Source: Sphingomonadales bacterium (lineage in GTDB: Bacteria; Pseudomonadota; Alphaproteobacteria; Sphingomonadales; Sphingomonadaceae). Taken from it: a stretch of 5,331 nt of DNA. Below are positions 1 through 5,331 of the stretch, in pieces; the stretch's first letter is position 1; each line of letters begins with the position of its first letter. The notes below the pieces were generated by a model. The model searched no databases. It saw only the letters and a list, made by a program, of their open reading frames with translations, and had not been told where the DNA came from. The stretch lies in assembly GCA_018971065.1 (NCBI GenBank), contig JAGWVC010000153.1, forward strand, positions 1 to 5,331, in the 5' to 3' direction. Position numbers and translations under genes: made by a program.

Positions 1-598
1 CGGTGCCGCCGAAGTCCATCACGCACAGGTTGGTGACGATCAGCCGCAGGTTCACATCGCGGAAGTTGCCGCCGGCCTGGCGCTTCGCCGGATTGTAGCC
101 CACACCCGAAATCATGTCGACTTCACCCGGCACGAACACGCGCGGCCCGTGCGCCGGGAAGAAGAACGAGTTGGCGTGGTGGATGGTGTTGCCGGGAAAA
201 CCGCGCACGCCCAGCATCTGCGTCTTGGGCTGGCGATAGGTGCCGCCCATGTACGAGAGGTTGATCTGCCCGAAGCGGTCGAGCTGCGTGGGCGTGACCA
301 TCGCGTGGCGGCGGCCGGTCCACACTGCTGCGTCGAAGAAGCGCGAGAACGGCAGGTGGCCGGCGGGCTTGCGATCGTCATAGGCGCGGGGGCCGATCGG
401 CACCGGCTGCTCGACAAGATAGGCCTCGCCGTCGGTCATCATCAGTTCGGGGCTGTGGCTGAGCCTGGCCAGTCCGGCAGCAAGGCGCGGGACCGGGCCG
501 ACGCCGGTGGCGACGATCTCGCCGTTGTCCCGGAACGCTTCCGAGCAGGCGACGATGCACAGTTCTGCCAGAGTGGCGTTGCTGGTGGGTTCGCTCAT
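1..598 (-). CDS. ipdB: IpdB-like beta subunit of steroid ring-cleaving CoA hydrolase (partial, C-terminus missing)
   Basis: I read 199 codons from an ATG at 598 to the left edge with no stop. Actinobacterial IpdB is about 250 residues, so about 50 C-terminal residues should lie outside. The protein begins MSEPTSNATLAEL and carries conserved-looking stretches TGVGPVPRLAAGLA (31-44), MMTDGEAYLVEQP (53-65) and GQINLSYMGGTYRQPK (110-125). It looks like a class I CoA-transferase beta subunit, but where true transferases have an (S)ENG motif with the catalytic glutamate, this one seems to have TDGEA. In the known IpdAB family the complex is a hydrolase that opens the last steroid ring (COCHEA-CoA) instead of moving CoA. 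The start overlaps the ipdA stop by one base (TGATG), and I see no Shine-Dalgarno sequence, so translation probably follows by re-initiation after ipdA. The pairing with ipdA is the main support. Confidence is high for the family and moderate for the exact substrate. Confidence 0.85.
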   Translation of the reverse strand, partial: MSEPTSNATLAELCIVACSEAFRDNGEIVATGVGPVPRLAAGLARLSHSPELMMTDGEAYLVEQPVPIGPRAYDDRKPAGHLPFSRFFDAAVWTGRRHAMVTPTQLDRFGQINLSYMGGTYRQPKTQMLGVRGFPGNTIHHANSFFFPAHGPRVFVPGEVDMISGVGYNPAKRQAGGNFRDVNLRLIVTNLCVMDFGGT

Positions 599-1488
599 CA
601 GAAAATCGGCAGCGGGAGAGCCGCTACCGCCTCCTTTCCGCCGTGGTTTGCAAGATATTCGGCTTCGGACGCGCCGATGAAACGGTCGCTGACCGCAGCC
701 CAGTCGCCGGGATCGCGCGCGGCATCGACGTAGGCCTTGAACGCCTTCATGTCCCAGCCATAGTGCGGCGGCATCGAGCTGGGATGCGCGCCGCACGGCA
801 TCTCGACCACGCCCGAGACATAGCAGCGCTCGAACAGGTTGTGCCGGGCATCGTCCGGGTAGTGGTCCTCGATGCGATCGACCAGTTCTTCGCAGCTTAC
901 ATAGGCCTTGTCGGCGGCGCGGGCGAACCACTCGTCGTAATAGACATCGGGGCCGAAGAGCTGGACGTTGCCGCGCCAGTCGCTGCGGTTCACATGCAAC
1001 AACGCCGCGTCGAGCTTGAGCGCGGGCATGGCAACCAGCGTCTCGCCGTCTGTGTAAGGCGACTGCACGGTTTTCAGCCCGCCCAGTTCGGCAAGATCGG
1101 TGCCAAGGCCGACGCGGGTGGGCAGGAACGGCAGGCGGAACGCGGCGGCCTTCAGGCCCCACTGGAACATGCCCTCGTCGAGTTCGAGCACCTCGATGGC
1201 GCCGGCTTCGCGGGCCTTGCGGAACCACGGTTCGAGCGGGATCGCGTCAAGCGACACGAACGCGAACACCAGCTTCTTCACCTTGCCGGCCGCGCAGAGC
1301 ATGCCGACATCGGCGCCGCCGTAGGCGACGATGGTGAGGTCCTTGAGGTCGGAGCGCAGAATCTCGCGCACCAGCGCCATCGGCTTGCGCCGTGGCCCCC
1401 AGCCGCCGATGCCCAGCGTCATGCCGTCGGACAACTGCGCGACGATTTCGCGCGCGCTCATCCGCTTGTCGAGTTGTGGGGCTGTCAT
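598..1488 (-). CDS. ipdA: IpdA-like alpha subunit of steroid ring-cleaving CoA hydrolase
   Basis: This complete 296-residue protein is close to the roughly 290 residues of mycobacterial IpdA. It has the CoA-transferase alpha fold signature near the N-terminus (GMTLGIGGWGPRRKPMALVR, residues 22-41), a YGGADVGMLCAAGKVKKL stretch (56-73) and LPTRVGLGTD (122-131). Residue 105, in LELDEGMFQWG, is a glutamate; as I recall, actinobacterial IpdA has a functionally important Glu105, so number and context agree. With IpdB it is expected to hydrolyse a C-C bond in the last remaining ring of the steroid C/D portion (COCHEA-CoA) in the cytoplasm, feeding beta-oxidation. The ATG at 1488 is preferred because GGAG (1499-1496) sits 7 bases upstream, overlapping the dioxygenase stop. 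An internal ATG at codon 10 (MSAREIV) is possible but less well placed. The gene lies 4 bases after the dioxygenase. A generic 3-oxoacid CoA-transferase is the alternative; overall similarity and context favour IpdA. Confidence 0.9.
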   Translation of the reverse strand: MTAPQLDKRMSAREIVAQLSDGMTLGIGGWGPRRKPMALVREILRSDLKDLTIVAYGGADVGMLCAAGKVKKLVFAFVSLDAIPLEPWFRKAREAGAIEVLELDEGMFQWGLKAAAFRLPFLPTRVGLGTDLAELGGLKTVQSPYTDGETLVAMPALKLDAALLHVNRSDWRGNVQLFGPDVYYDEWFARAADKAYVSCEELVDRIEDHYPDDARHNLFERCYVSGVVEMPCGAHPSSMPPHYGWDMKAFKAYVDAARDPGDWAAVSDRFIGASEAEYLANHGGKEAVAALPLPIF

Positions 1489-1492
1489 CCGC

Positions 1493-2428
1493 CTACTCCG
1501 CCGCCTGCGCTGGTTGCGCGTCCTTGAGGGCTTTCTGCCAGGCCCATTCGTGGCCCCAGACGCTGATGCCGGTGTGGCAGGTCACTGCCCAGCTTGCCGG
1601 ATCGATCACCAGGCTGTCGCAGCCGATCTCGAGGTCGAACCCGCTGGGCGTCCGCACATAGAAGCCGACCGTTTCGTCGTTGAAATGCTGCCCGATCGTC
1701 GCGCTTTCGACATGGCCGAGCGCCTTCATGCGGTCGTGCGCCTTGCCGACTTCGACGAGGCTGGGCAGTTCGAGCATGACATGAACGCAGCCCGAGGGTG
1801 GTAGCGGGCCTTCGCCCAGTGCCAGCGAGTGATGGCGGCCGTTGTCGGCATGAAGGAAGGCAAAGCCCATGCCGGGATCGGCCGGCGGCCCGCCGTTGAA
1901 GTAGAAGCGCGGCATGTCGGTTTCGTGGAAGCCGACGACATCGCGATAGAAGCGCACCGAGGCGTCGAAATCGGGCGCGCAGAACACCGCGTGGCCCATG
2001 CCCATGCTGCCGGTGACGAAACCCGGCACCCCGATCGGCGAGACGAATGGCGCATCGCTGCGGCTGTCGCCGTGGAAGAATTCGAGCCCGTTGCCGGCGG
2101 GATCGGTGGTGCGGAAGAACGCGCTGACGCCGCGTTCCGCCGCCTCAACCATCGAACCTTCGTACACCGCCTGCCCGGCGGTGGCGATCCGTTCGCGCAA
2201 GGCCACCAGCGCATCCGCGTCAGCCACCTCGTAGGCGGCGGCGAGCAGACGCTCCCGCGCGGCCGGTTCGATGCGGAAGCGGAACACGCGGTCATCCACA
2301 CGGTAGAGCCGGGCACCGTCGCCGGCGCTGCCGGCAGGCATCGCGCCCACCAGTCGGGTGAGGAATTCATGCCATTCCTGTGGTTGGGCGGTTGCCACGA
2401 CCAGATAGCCGAGCGCCTTGATGGGCAT
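1493..2428 (-). CDS. hsaC: type I extradiol (catechol) dioxygenase, HsaC/BphC-like, two VOC domains
   Basis: This 311-residue protein has two vicinal-oxygen-chelate domains (about 5-118 and 140-270), the normal size and layout for HsaC, TesB and BphC. The C-terminal catalytic domain shows a full set of expected residues: metal ligands His146 (GMGHAVF), His216 (CVHVMLELP) and Glu267 (FDLEIGC), acid/base His200 in RHHSLAL, and second-shell His248 and Tyr257 in HFNDETVGFYVRTPSGFDLE. The His248-Tyr257-Glu267 spacing (9 and 10) equals that of BphC. Expected reaction: Fe(II)-dependent meta cleavage of a catechol; in steroid degradation this is 3,4-DHSA to 4,9-DSHA. Start: the ATG at 2428 begins MPIKALGYL, where VOC homology begins, with AAGGGAG (2446-2440) 11 bases upstream. 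A 36-residue upstream extension is possible in frame but overlaps the SDR gene and looks unlike protein. Family confidence is high. The steroid substrate is inferred from neighbours, so the symbol is tentative; other polycyclic catechols are possible. Confidence 0.85.
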   Translation of the reverse strand: MPIKALGYLVVATAQPQEWHEFLTRLVGAMPAGSAGDGARLYRVDDRVFRFRIEPAARERLLAAAYEVADADALVALRERIATAGQAVYEGSMVEAAERGVSAFFRTTDPAGNGLEFFHGDSRSDAPFVSPIGVPGFVTGSMGMGHAVFCAPDFDASVRFYRDVVGFHETDMPRFYFNGGPPADPGMGFAFLHADNGRHHSLALGEGPLPPSGCVHVMLELPSLVEVGKAHDRMKALGHVESATIGQHFNDETVGFYVRTPSGFDLEIGCDSLVIDPASWAVTCHTGISVWGHEWAWQKALKDAQPAQAAE

Positions 2429-2436
2429 GGCCGAAA

Positions 2437-3201
2437 TCACTCCCTTACGAGGTCGAGGAAGTACGGCCGTTCGCCGCCCCCATCGACATTGATGCGTGCG
2501 CCGCTGACCCAGGCGGCAAGATCCGAACACAGCCACAGCACCGCGCCGGCGAGGTCATCACCGGTGCCCATGCGCTGCAGCGGCATCGAGCGACCGACCG
2601 CGGCCTGCGCCCCGGCATCGCCGTAGGTCAGCCCGGCGGTTTCGGTCTGCATGAGCCCGGCGATGATGGCGTTGACGCGAATGCCGGCCGGCCCCCACTC
2701 CTGCGCCAGCGACTGGGTGAGATTGAGCAGCCCGGCCTTCGCGGCGCCATAGGCGGCGGTGCCCGGCGAGGGCCGGATGCCCGAGACGCTGGCGATGTTG
2801 ACGATGCTGCCACCGCCCGATGCCACCATCGGCGCATGGGCCGCCTGGGCCATGTACATCGCCGCATGAAGGTTGAGCTGGAGGATCGAATCGAAAAACC
2901 GGGCGCTGGCGGTGGCCGCATCCGCCTGGGGCGATCCGCCGGCGTTGTTGACCAGATAGTCGAGCCGGCCATGCCGGGCGGCGACGCCGGCCACGAAGGC
3001 CTTGGCCTGCTGGGCATCGCGAATGTCGGCGGCGTGAAATTCCACGCCTTCGGGAAGCGATTCGGGCGCGTTGCGACCGCACACCGCCACGGCGCAACCC
3101 CGTTCCGCGAGGCGCGTCGCCACGACCCGGCCAAGCCCGCGCGTGCCCCCGGTGACGATGGCCACGCGACCGTTGAAATCGAGGCTGCCAAGCGGCGGCA
3201 A
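2437..3201 (-). CDS. classical short-chain dehydrogenase/reductase, first gene of the ipdAB operon, TTG start
   Basis: This 254-residue classical SDR is of normal length. It has the cofactor motif TGGTRGLG (17-24), NNAG (85-88), and a catalytic tetrad Asn110, Ser138, Tyr151 and Lys155 (YGAAK), with the usual 13-residue Ser-Tyr spacing. An arginine after the second strand (CGRN, 41-44) hints at NADP(H) preference. It should interconvert a hydroxyl and a ketone in the cytoplasm. In a steroid cluster that could be a ring hydroxyl of a C/D-ring intermediate (IpdF-like or another KstR2-regulon SDR) or a hydroxysteroid. The sequence does not decide between these, so I give no symbol. The start is TTG at 3201: there is an in-frame TGA at codon -7 and no in-frame ATG or GTG before the Rossmann motif, while AAGGGGAG (3217-3210) stands 8 bases upstream. 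The downstream dioxygenase begins 8 bases after the stop, its ribosome site lying over this gene's last codons. Confidence 0.9.
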   Translation of the reverse strand: MPPLGSLDFNGRVAIVTGGTRGLGRVVATRLAERGCAVAVCGRNAPESLPEGVEFHAADIRDAQQAKAFVAGVAARHGRLDYLVNNAGGSPQADAATASARFFDSILQLNLHAAMYMAQAAHAPMVASGGGSIVNIASVSGIRPSPGTAAYGAAKAGLLNLTQSLAQEWGPAGIRVNAIIAGLMQTETAGLTYGDAGAQAAVGRSMPLQRMGTGDDLAGAVLWLCSDLAAWVSGARINVDGGGERPYFLDLVRE

Positions 3202-3217
3202 CGGCGTTTCTCCCCTT
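3199..3217 (-). promoter_or_regulatory. ribosome binding site deciding a TTG start for the SDR
   Basis: On the minus strand AAGGGGAG (3217-3210) precedes the TTG at 3201-3199 by 8 bases, an ideal spacing. An ATG at 3220-3218 just before the Shine-Dalgarno is out of frame with the SDR and lacks its own site, so it does not compete as the gene start. Confidence 0.75.
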
Positions 3218-3224
3218 CATGGAT

Positions 3225-3247
3225 GTTGGGCGATATGCTTGCCCAAC
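3225..3247. repeat. perfect 7-base inverted repeat with 9-base loop in the SDR leader
   Basis: GTTGGGC (3225-3231) and GCCCAAC (3241-3247) are exact reverse complements separated by 9 bases. They lie between the predicted leftward start of transcription (near 3255) and the SDR ribosome site. The element could be an operator half-site pair (centres 16 bases apart) or an RNA hairpin near the 5' end of the leftward mRNA. There is no T tract after it in either direction, so I do not call it a terminator. Confidence 0.55.
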
Positions 3248-3249
3248 CA

Positions 3250-3257
3250 GATTCGAA
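3250..3257. repeat. GATTCGAA, first copy
   Basis: GATTCGAA (3250-3257) contains the palindrome TTCGAA and lies about where leftward transcription would begin. The identical 8-mer recurs at 3353-3360 in the same orientation, on the other side of the promoter pair. It may be a regulator contact or chance. Confidence 0.3.
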
Positions 3258-3261
3258 ATTG

Positions 3262-3290
3262 CCTATATCGAAAGGTAGAATGCTTTTCAA
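3262..3290 (-). promoter_or_regulatory. candidate sigma-70-type promoter for the SDR-dioxygenase-ipdAB operon
   Basis: On the minus strand TTGAAA (3290-3285, five of six to consensus) is followed by exactly 17 bases and TATAGG (3267-3262, four of six). Transcription would start near 3255, giving a leader of about 55 bases. The prediction comes from consensus matches only; promoters in high-GC proteobacteria vary. Confidence 0.5.
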
Positions 3291-3320
3291 TTGACGATTT
3301 GCGTAACACATGGCAAAAAT
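3291..3320 (+). promoter_or_regulatory. candidate sigma-70-type promoter for hsaA-hsaD
   Basis: TTGACG (3291-3296, five of six to consensus) is followed by 18 bases and AAAAAT (3315-3320, four of six). This -10 is weaker than the leftward one. Transcription would start near 3327, a leader of about 50 bases. Its -35 directly abuts the leftward -35. Confidence 0.4.
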
Positions 3321-3337
3321 TATTGCGAAGGTTACGC
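3301..3337. repeat. inverted repeat GCGTAAC-N23-GTTACGC over the rightward promoter (possible operator)
   Basis: GCGTAAC (3301-3307) and GTTACGC (3331-3337) are exact reverse complements, with centres 30 bases apart, close to three helical turns. The left arm lies in the spacer and the right arm just past the predicted start of the hsaA promoter. That placement would suit a repressor bound as two dimers or as a bridged dimer. It does not match the actinobacterial KstR2 consensus I know. Confidence 0.45.
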
Positions 3338-3352
3338 CGGGGTGCCGGTTTT

Positions 3353-3360
3353 GATTCGAA
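3353..3360. repeat. GATTCGAA, second copy
   Basis: Second exact copy of the 8-mer seen at 3250-3257, directly before the hsaA Shine-Dalgarno. Confidence 0.3.
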
Positions 3361-3361
3361 C

Positions 3362-3368
3362 AGGGGAG
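3362..3368 (+). promoter_or_regulatory. ribosome binding site of hsaA
   Basis: AGGGGAG (3362-3368) lies 9 bases before the ATG at 3378. It fixes the start against an in-frame upstream extension from a TTG at 3291, which would run through the promoter region. The SDR on the other strand has a nearly identical site. Confidence 0.75.
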
Positions 3369-3377
3369 AAGACCCAG

Positions 3378-4586
3378 ATGGCCAGCGCAGCGCTTTCCCG
3401 CGACGATTCCGTGCCGACGCCGGAGGCGTTGATTGCCCGGGCCCGCGCGATGATTCCGACTTTGCGTTCGCGCGCCGCGCGTTGCGTGGCCGAGCGCGAC
3501 GTGCCGGCGGAGTCGATCGCCGAATTCCGTGAGGCGGGGTTCTTCCGCATTCTCCAGCCCCGGCGCTGGGGTGGCTATGAAATGCATCCGAACGTGTTCT
3601 TCGAGGTGCAGAAGGCGTTGGCCGAAGGGTGCATGTCCACCGGCTGGATGTTCGGCGTGGTTGGCTGCCATCCTTACGAACTTGCGCTGTTCCACGACCG
3701 TGCACAGCAGGAAGTCTGGGGCGAGGACGGCGCGGTGCTCGCGTCCTCGTCGTACCAGCCGGTCGGCAAGGTCACGCATGTCGAGGGCGGCTATCGTCTT
3801 TCGGGCCGCTGGGGTTTCTCCACCGGCTCGGTCCATTGCGACTGGGTGGTGCTGGGGGCGATGGTGCCGCCGAAGCGCGAGGGCGATGCGCCGGACATGC
3901 GCGCCTTCCTGCTGCCGCGCCACGACTACACGATCGACCGCGATGCCTGGCACGTGTTCGGCCTGCAGGGTACCGGCAGTCACGACATCATCGTTGATGA
4001 CGTGTTCGTGCCCGATTACCGCACGCATCGCGCGATCGACGGCTTCCTGTGCACCAATCCGGGCCAGCAGGAAAATGACGCGCCGCTGTTCACGCTACCC
4101 TGGGCGCAGGTGTTCGTCCGCTCGGTGTCTACCGCTGCCTTCGGCGGCGCGCGCGCGGCGCTGAATGCCGCGATCGAGATCATGCAGAGCCGGGTTTCGA
4201 CCAACACCGGCAAGGCGGCGAAGGCCGATCCGTTCCTGCACGCCGCGATCGCCCGGGCGCACGCGCAGATCCTGGAGATGGAGACGACGCTGCGGCTGAC
4301 CTTCGACGAACTGATGGGCCATGCCGAGCGGGGCACGCCGATCCCGATCGAGAAGCGGGCACTGTTCGCCTACAACTCGTCCACGGTGGTCCGCCGGCTG
4401 GCCGACATGGCCGACGACATGATGCAACTGCTCGGTGGCCGCGCCATTTACATGTCGAGCCCGATCATCCAGCCTTGGCTCGATCTCAACGCCGGCCGCG
4501 CGCACGTCGCCAACGATCCGGCGAACCGCACCGCCGACCTGATCGGTACGATGCTGGGCGAGGCGCCCGCCAACACCTTCCTGTGA
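3378..4586 (+). CDS. hsaA: HsaA-type flavin-dependent monooxygenase (oxygenase component), acyl-CoA dehydrogenase fold
   Basis: This complete 402-residue protein compares with about 394 for mycobacterial HsaA. Shared segments I recognise include the N-terminal GFFRILQPRRWGG (54-66), STGWMFGVVGCH (87-98), LALFHDRAQQEVWGED (102-117), FGLQGTGSHDIIVDDVFVP (194-212), and the C-terminal W-to-ANDP region (367-381), where HsaA has HAGRVHAANDP. The family uses reduced flavin delivered by a separate reductase (HsaB) to hydroxylate a phenol. In steroid degradation the substrate is 3-HSA and the product the catechol 3,4-DHSA, which the HsaC-like enzyme across the divergent promoter would cleave. It is the first gene of the rightward operon, with hsaD 8 bases downstream. 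No reductase gene is in the window. The acyl-CoA dehydrogenase fold could mislead automatic annotation; the GFF-LQP-WGG and ANDP segments favour the hydroxylase group. Related two-component phenol hydroxylases are the alternative. Confidence 0.88.
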   Translation: MASAALSRDDSVPTPEALIARARAMIPTLRSRAARCVAERDVPAESIAEFREAGFFRILQPRRWGGYEMHPNVFFEVQKALAEGCMSTGWMFGVVGCHPYELALFHDRAQQEVWGEDGAVLASSSYQPVGKVTHVEGGYRLSGRWGFSTGSVHCDWVVLGAMVPPKREGDAPDMRAFLLPRHDYTIDRDAWHVFGLQGTGSHDIIVDDVFVPDYRTHRAIDGFLCTNPGQQENDAPLFTLPWAQVFVRSVSTAAFGGARAALNAAIEIMQSRVSTNTGKAAKADPFLHAAIARAHAQILEMETTLRLTFDELMGHAERGTPIPIEKRALFAYNSSTVVRRLADMADDMMQLLGGRAIYMSSPIIQPWLDLNAGRAHVANDPANRTADLIGTMLGEAPANTFL

Positions 4587-4594
4587 GCGCTGCC

Positions 4595-5331
4595 ATGACC
4601 GAACTGCGCGAAGCCACCTATCACGTCGCCGGCGGGTACGACATCCACATCAAGGAGGCCGGTTCCGGGCCGGCCGTGGTGTTTTTGCACGGCAGCGGGC
4701 CGGGCGCCTCGGGCGCGTCGAACTTCCGCCAGAACATCGCGGCGTTCGTGGCCGCCGGCTATCGTGTCGTGCTGCCCGACCTGATCGGGTATGGCGCCTC
4801 GTCGAAGCCGGAAGGTATCGATTACACGCTGCAACTGTTCACCGACACCGTCCACGATGCGTTGCGCCAGCATGGGGTGGAGCGCGCGCATCTGGTCGGC
4901 AATTCGCTGGGCGGCGGCATCGCCATCCAGATGACGCTCGATCATGCCGGCTTCGCTGATCGGCTGGTGCTGATGGCGCCGGGCTGCGTCGAGGAGCAGG
5001 CTGACTATTTCCACATGCCCGGCATCGCCAAGATGGTCTCGGGCTTCGGCGGCCCCGATTTCAACCTGGCCGAGCAGAAGCGGCTGGTGTCGAACCTTGT
5101 GCATCCCGATTTCGTGGCCCGCATTCCCGATGCCCTGGTGGAGGAACGCTTCGCCGTCGCCCGTACCCAGCCCAAGGACGTGCTGGCGCGGATGCGGACG
5201 CCGAACCTTGCGCCACGGCTCGGCGAACTGGCCGTGCCGATCCTGGTGCTGTGGGGCCGCGATGACGAATTCTGCCCGGAAAGCGGCGCGCGGCACTTCG
5301 TCGAACGCTGCGCCGACGCGCGCTGCATGAC
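4595..5331 (+). CDS. hsaD: HsaD/BphD-type meta-cleavage-product hydrolase (partial, C-terminus missing)
   Basis: An open frame of 245 codons runs to the right edge. It is an alpha/beta hydrolase of the meta-cleavage-product group: oxyanion and substrate loop HGSGPGASG (32-40), PDLIGYGASSKP (61-72), nucleophile Ser104 in GNSLGG, and an acid in WGRDDEFCP (220-228; Asp223 or Asp224). The catalytic histidine should lie in the missing 40 or so residues (family length about 280-290). Expected reaction: cleavage of the ring-fission product 4,9-DSHA into the C/D-ring acid (HIP/DOHNAA) and 2-hydroxyhexa-2,4-dienoate. The start is uncertain: ATG at 4595, 8 bases after hsaA, or an in-frame GTG at 4583 that overlaps the hsaA stop as GTGA and adds MSAA. 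Neither has a clear Shine-Dalgarno, so translation is probably coupled to hsaA. The next step (HsaE-like hydratase) may follow outside the window. Biphenyl-type hydrolases are the alternative. Confidence 0.85.
   Translation, partial: MTELREATYHVAGGYDIHIKEAGSGPAVVFLHGSGPGASGASNFRQNIAAFVAAGYRVVLPDLIGYGASSKPEGIDYTLQLFTDTVHDALRQHGVERAHLVGNSLGGGIAIQMTLDHAGFADRLVLMAPGCVEEQADYFHMPGIAKMVSGFGGPDFNLAEQKRLVSNLVHPDFVARIPDALVEERFAVARTQPKDVLARMRTPNLAPRLGELAVPILVLWGRDDEFCPESGARHFVERCADARCM

Noticed and set aside
643..1527. Plus-strand open frame of 294 codons opposite ipdA.
   Set aside because: It is wholly antisense to a clear IpdA homologue, and its His, Ala and Arg-rich composition shows no motif.
2429..2536. 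N-terminal extension of the dioxygenase by 36 residues.
   Set aside because: It overlaps the SDR C-terminus, is Arg-rich and non-homologous, and VOC homology begins at the ATG at 2428.
1829..2626. Plus-strand open frame of 265 codons opposite the dioxygenase and SDR.
   Set aside because: It is antisense to two complete enzymes with intact catalytic residues and has no domain of its own.
3291..3377. N-terminal extension of HsaA by 29 residues from a TTG.
   Set aside because: It would start on the predicted -35 element and has no ribosome site there, and the added residues do not resemble HsaA. The ATG at 3378 has a strong site.
3202..3377. Possible small RNA, CRISPR, tRNA or mobile-element remnant in the intergenic region.
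   Set aside because: There are no repeat-spacer units, no clover-leaf, no terminal repeats with target duplication and no T-tract terminator; promoter and operator content explains the region.
2628..4028. Long minus-strand open frame (466 codons) spanning the SDR, the promoter region and hsaA.
   Set aside because: It runs across two well-supported genes and the AT-rich intergenic region in another frame, is rich in Arg, His and Pro, and shows no recognisable domain. It is a typical GC-rich shadow.
3378..4586. Annotation as a beta-oxidation acyl-CoA dehydrogenase.
   Set aside because: The fold is shared, but segments typical of HsaA-type hydroxylases (LQP-WGG, STGW, ANDP) and the meta-cleavage neighbours favour a phenol hydroxylase.
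4448..5296. Minus-strand open frame of 282 codons opposite hsaA and hsaD.
   Set aside because: The plus-strand frame here encodes a textbook alpha/beta hydrolase; the minus frame is a high-GC mirror.

Overview
The window is GC-rich and densely coding. It carries six genes in two divergent blocks around one 176-base intergenic region. Together they read as part of a bacterial steroid-nucleus (sterol or testosterone type) degradation cluster. The base composition, tight operons and gene mix suggest a proteobacterium, perhaps a sphingomonad such as Novosphingobium or Sphingobium. The taxon is an inference: nothing in the window fixes it.

Minus-strand block (3201 down to 1). The order of transcription is a short-chain dehydrogenase/reductase (TTG start at 3201), a two-domain type I extradiol dioxygenase of the HsaC/BphC kind (2428-1493), then IpdA (1488-598) and IpdB (598 to beyond the left edge). 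The gaps are 8 and 4 bases, followed by a 1-base TGATG overlap, so this is almost certainly one operon.

Intergenic region (3202-3377). It is visibly richer in A+T than its flanks. It holds two plausible sigma-70-type promoters pointing apart, with -35 hexamers that touch (TTTCAA|TTGACG). A 7-base inverted repeat with a 23-base spacer lies across the rightward -10 region. A compact 7-base inverted repeat with a 9-base loop lies in the leader of the leftward transcript. An 8-base sequence, GATTCGAA, occurs once on each side of the promoters.

Plus-strand block (3378 to 5331). It holds an HsaA-type flavin-dependent monooxygenase (acyl-CoA dehydrogenase fold, 402 residues) followed 8 bases later by an HsaD/BphD-type C-C bond hydrolase that runs off the right edge.

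Proposed joint role. HsaA hydroxylates the phenolic A ring of the 9,10-secosteroid to a catechol, the dioxygenase cleaves it by meta fission, and HsaD splits the product into a C6 dienoate and the C/D-ring acid. IpdAB hydrolyses the last ring of the C/D portion as a CoA ester. The SDR could oxidise or reduce a ring hydroxyl or ketone. So A/B-ring and C/D-ring enzymes share one divergent unit. The flavin reductase partner (HsaB) and a regulator are not in the window. The family assignments are strong, but the exact substrate (sterol, androgen, estrogen, bile acid or another polycycle) cannot be read from the sequence. I do not see a wholly new kind of system; the most original material is the shared control region.
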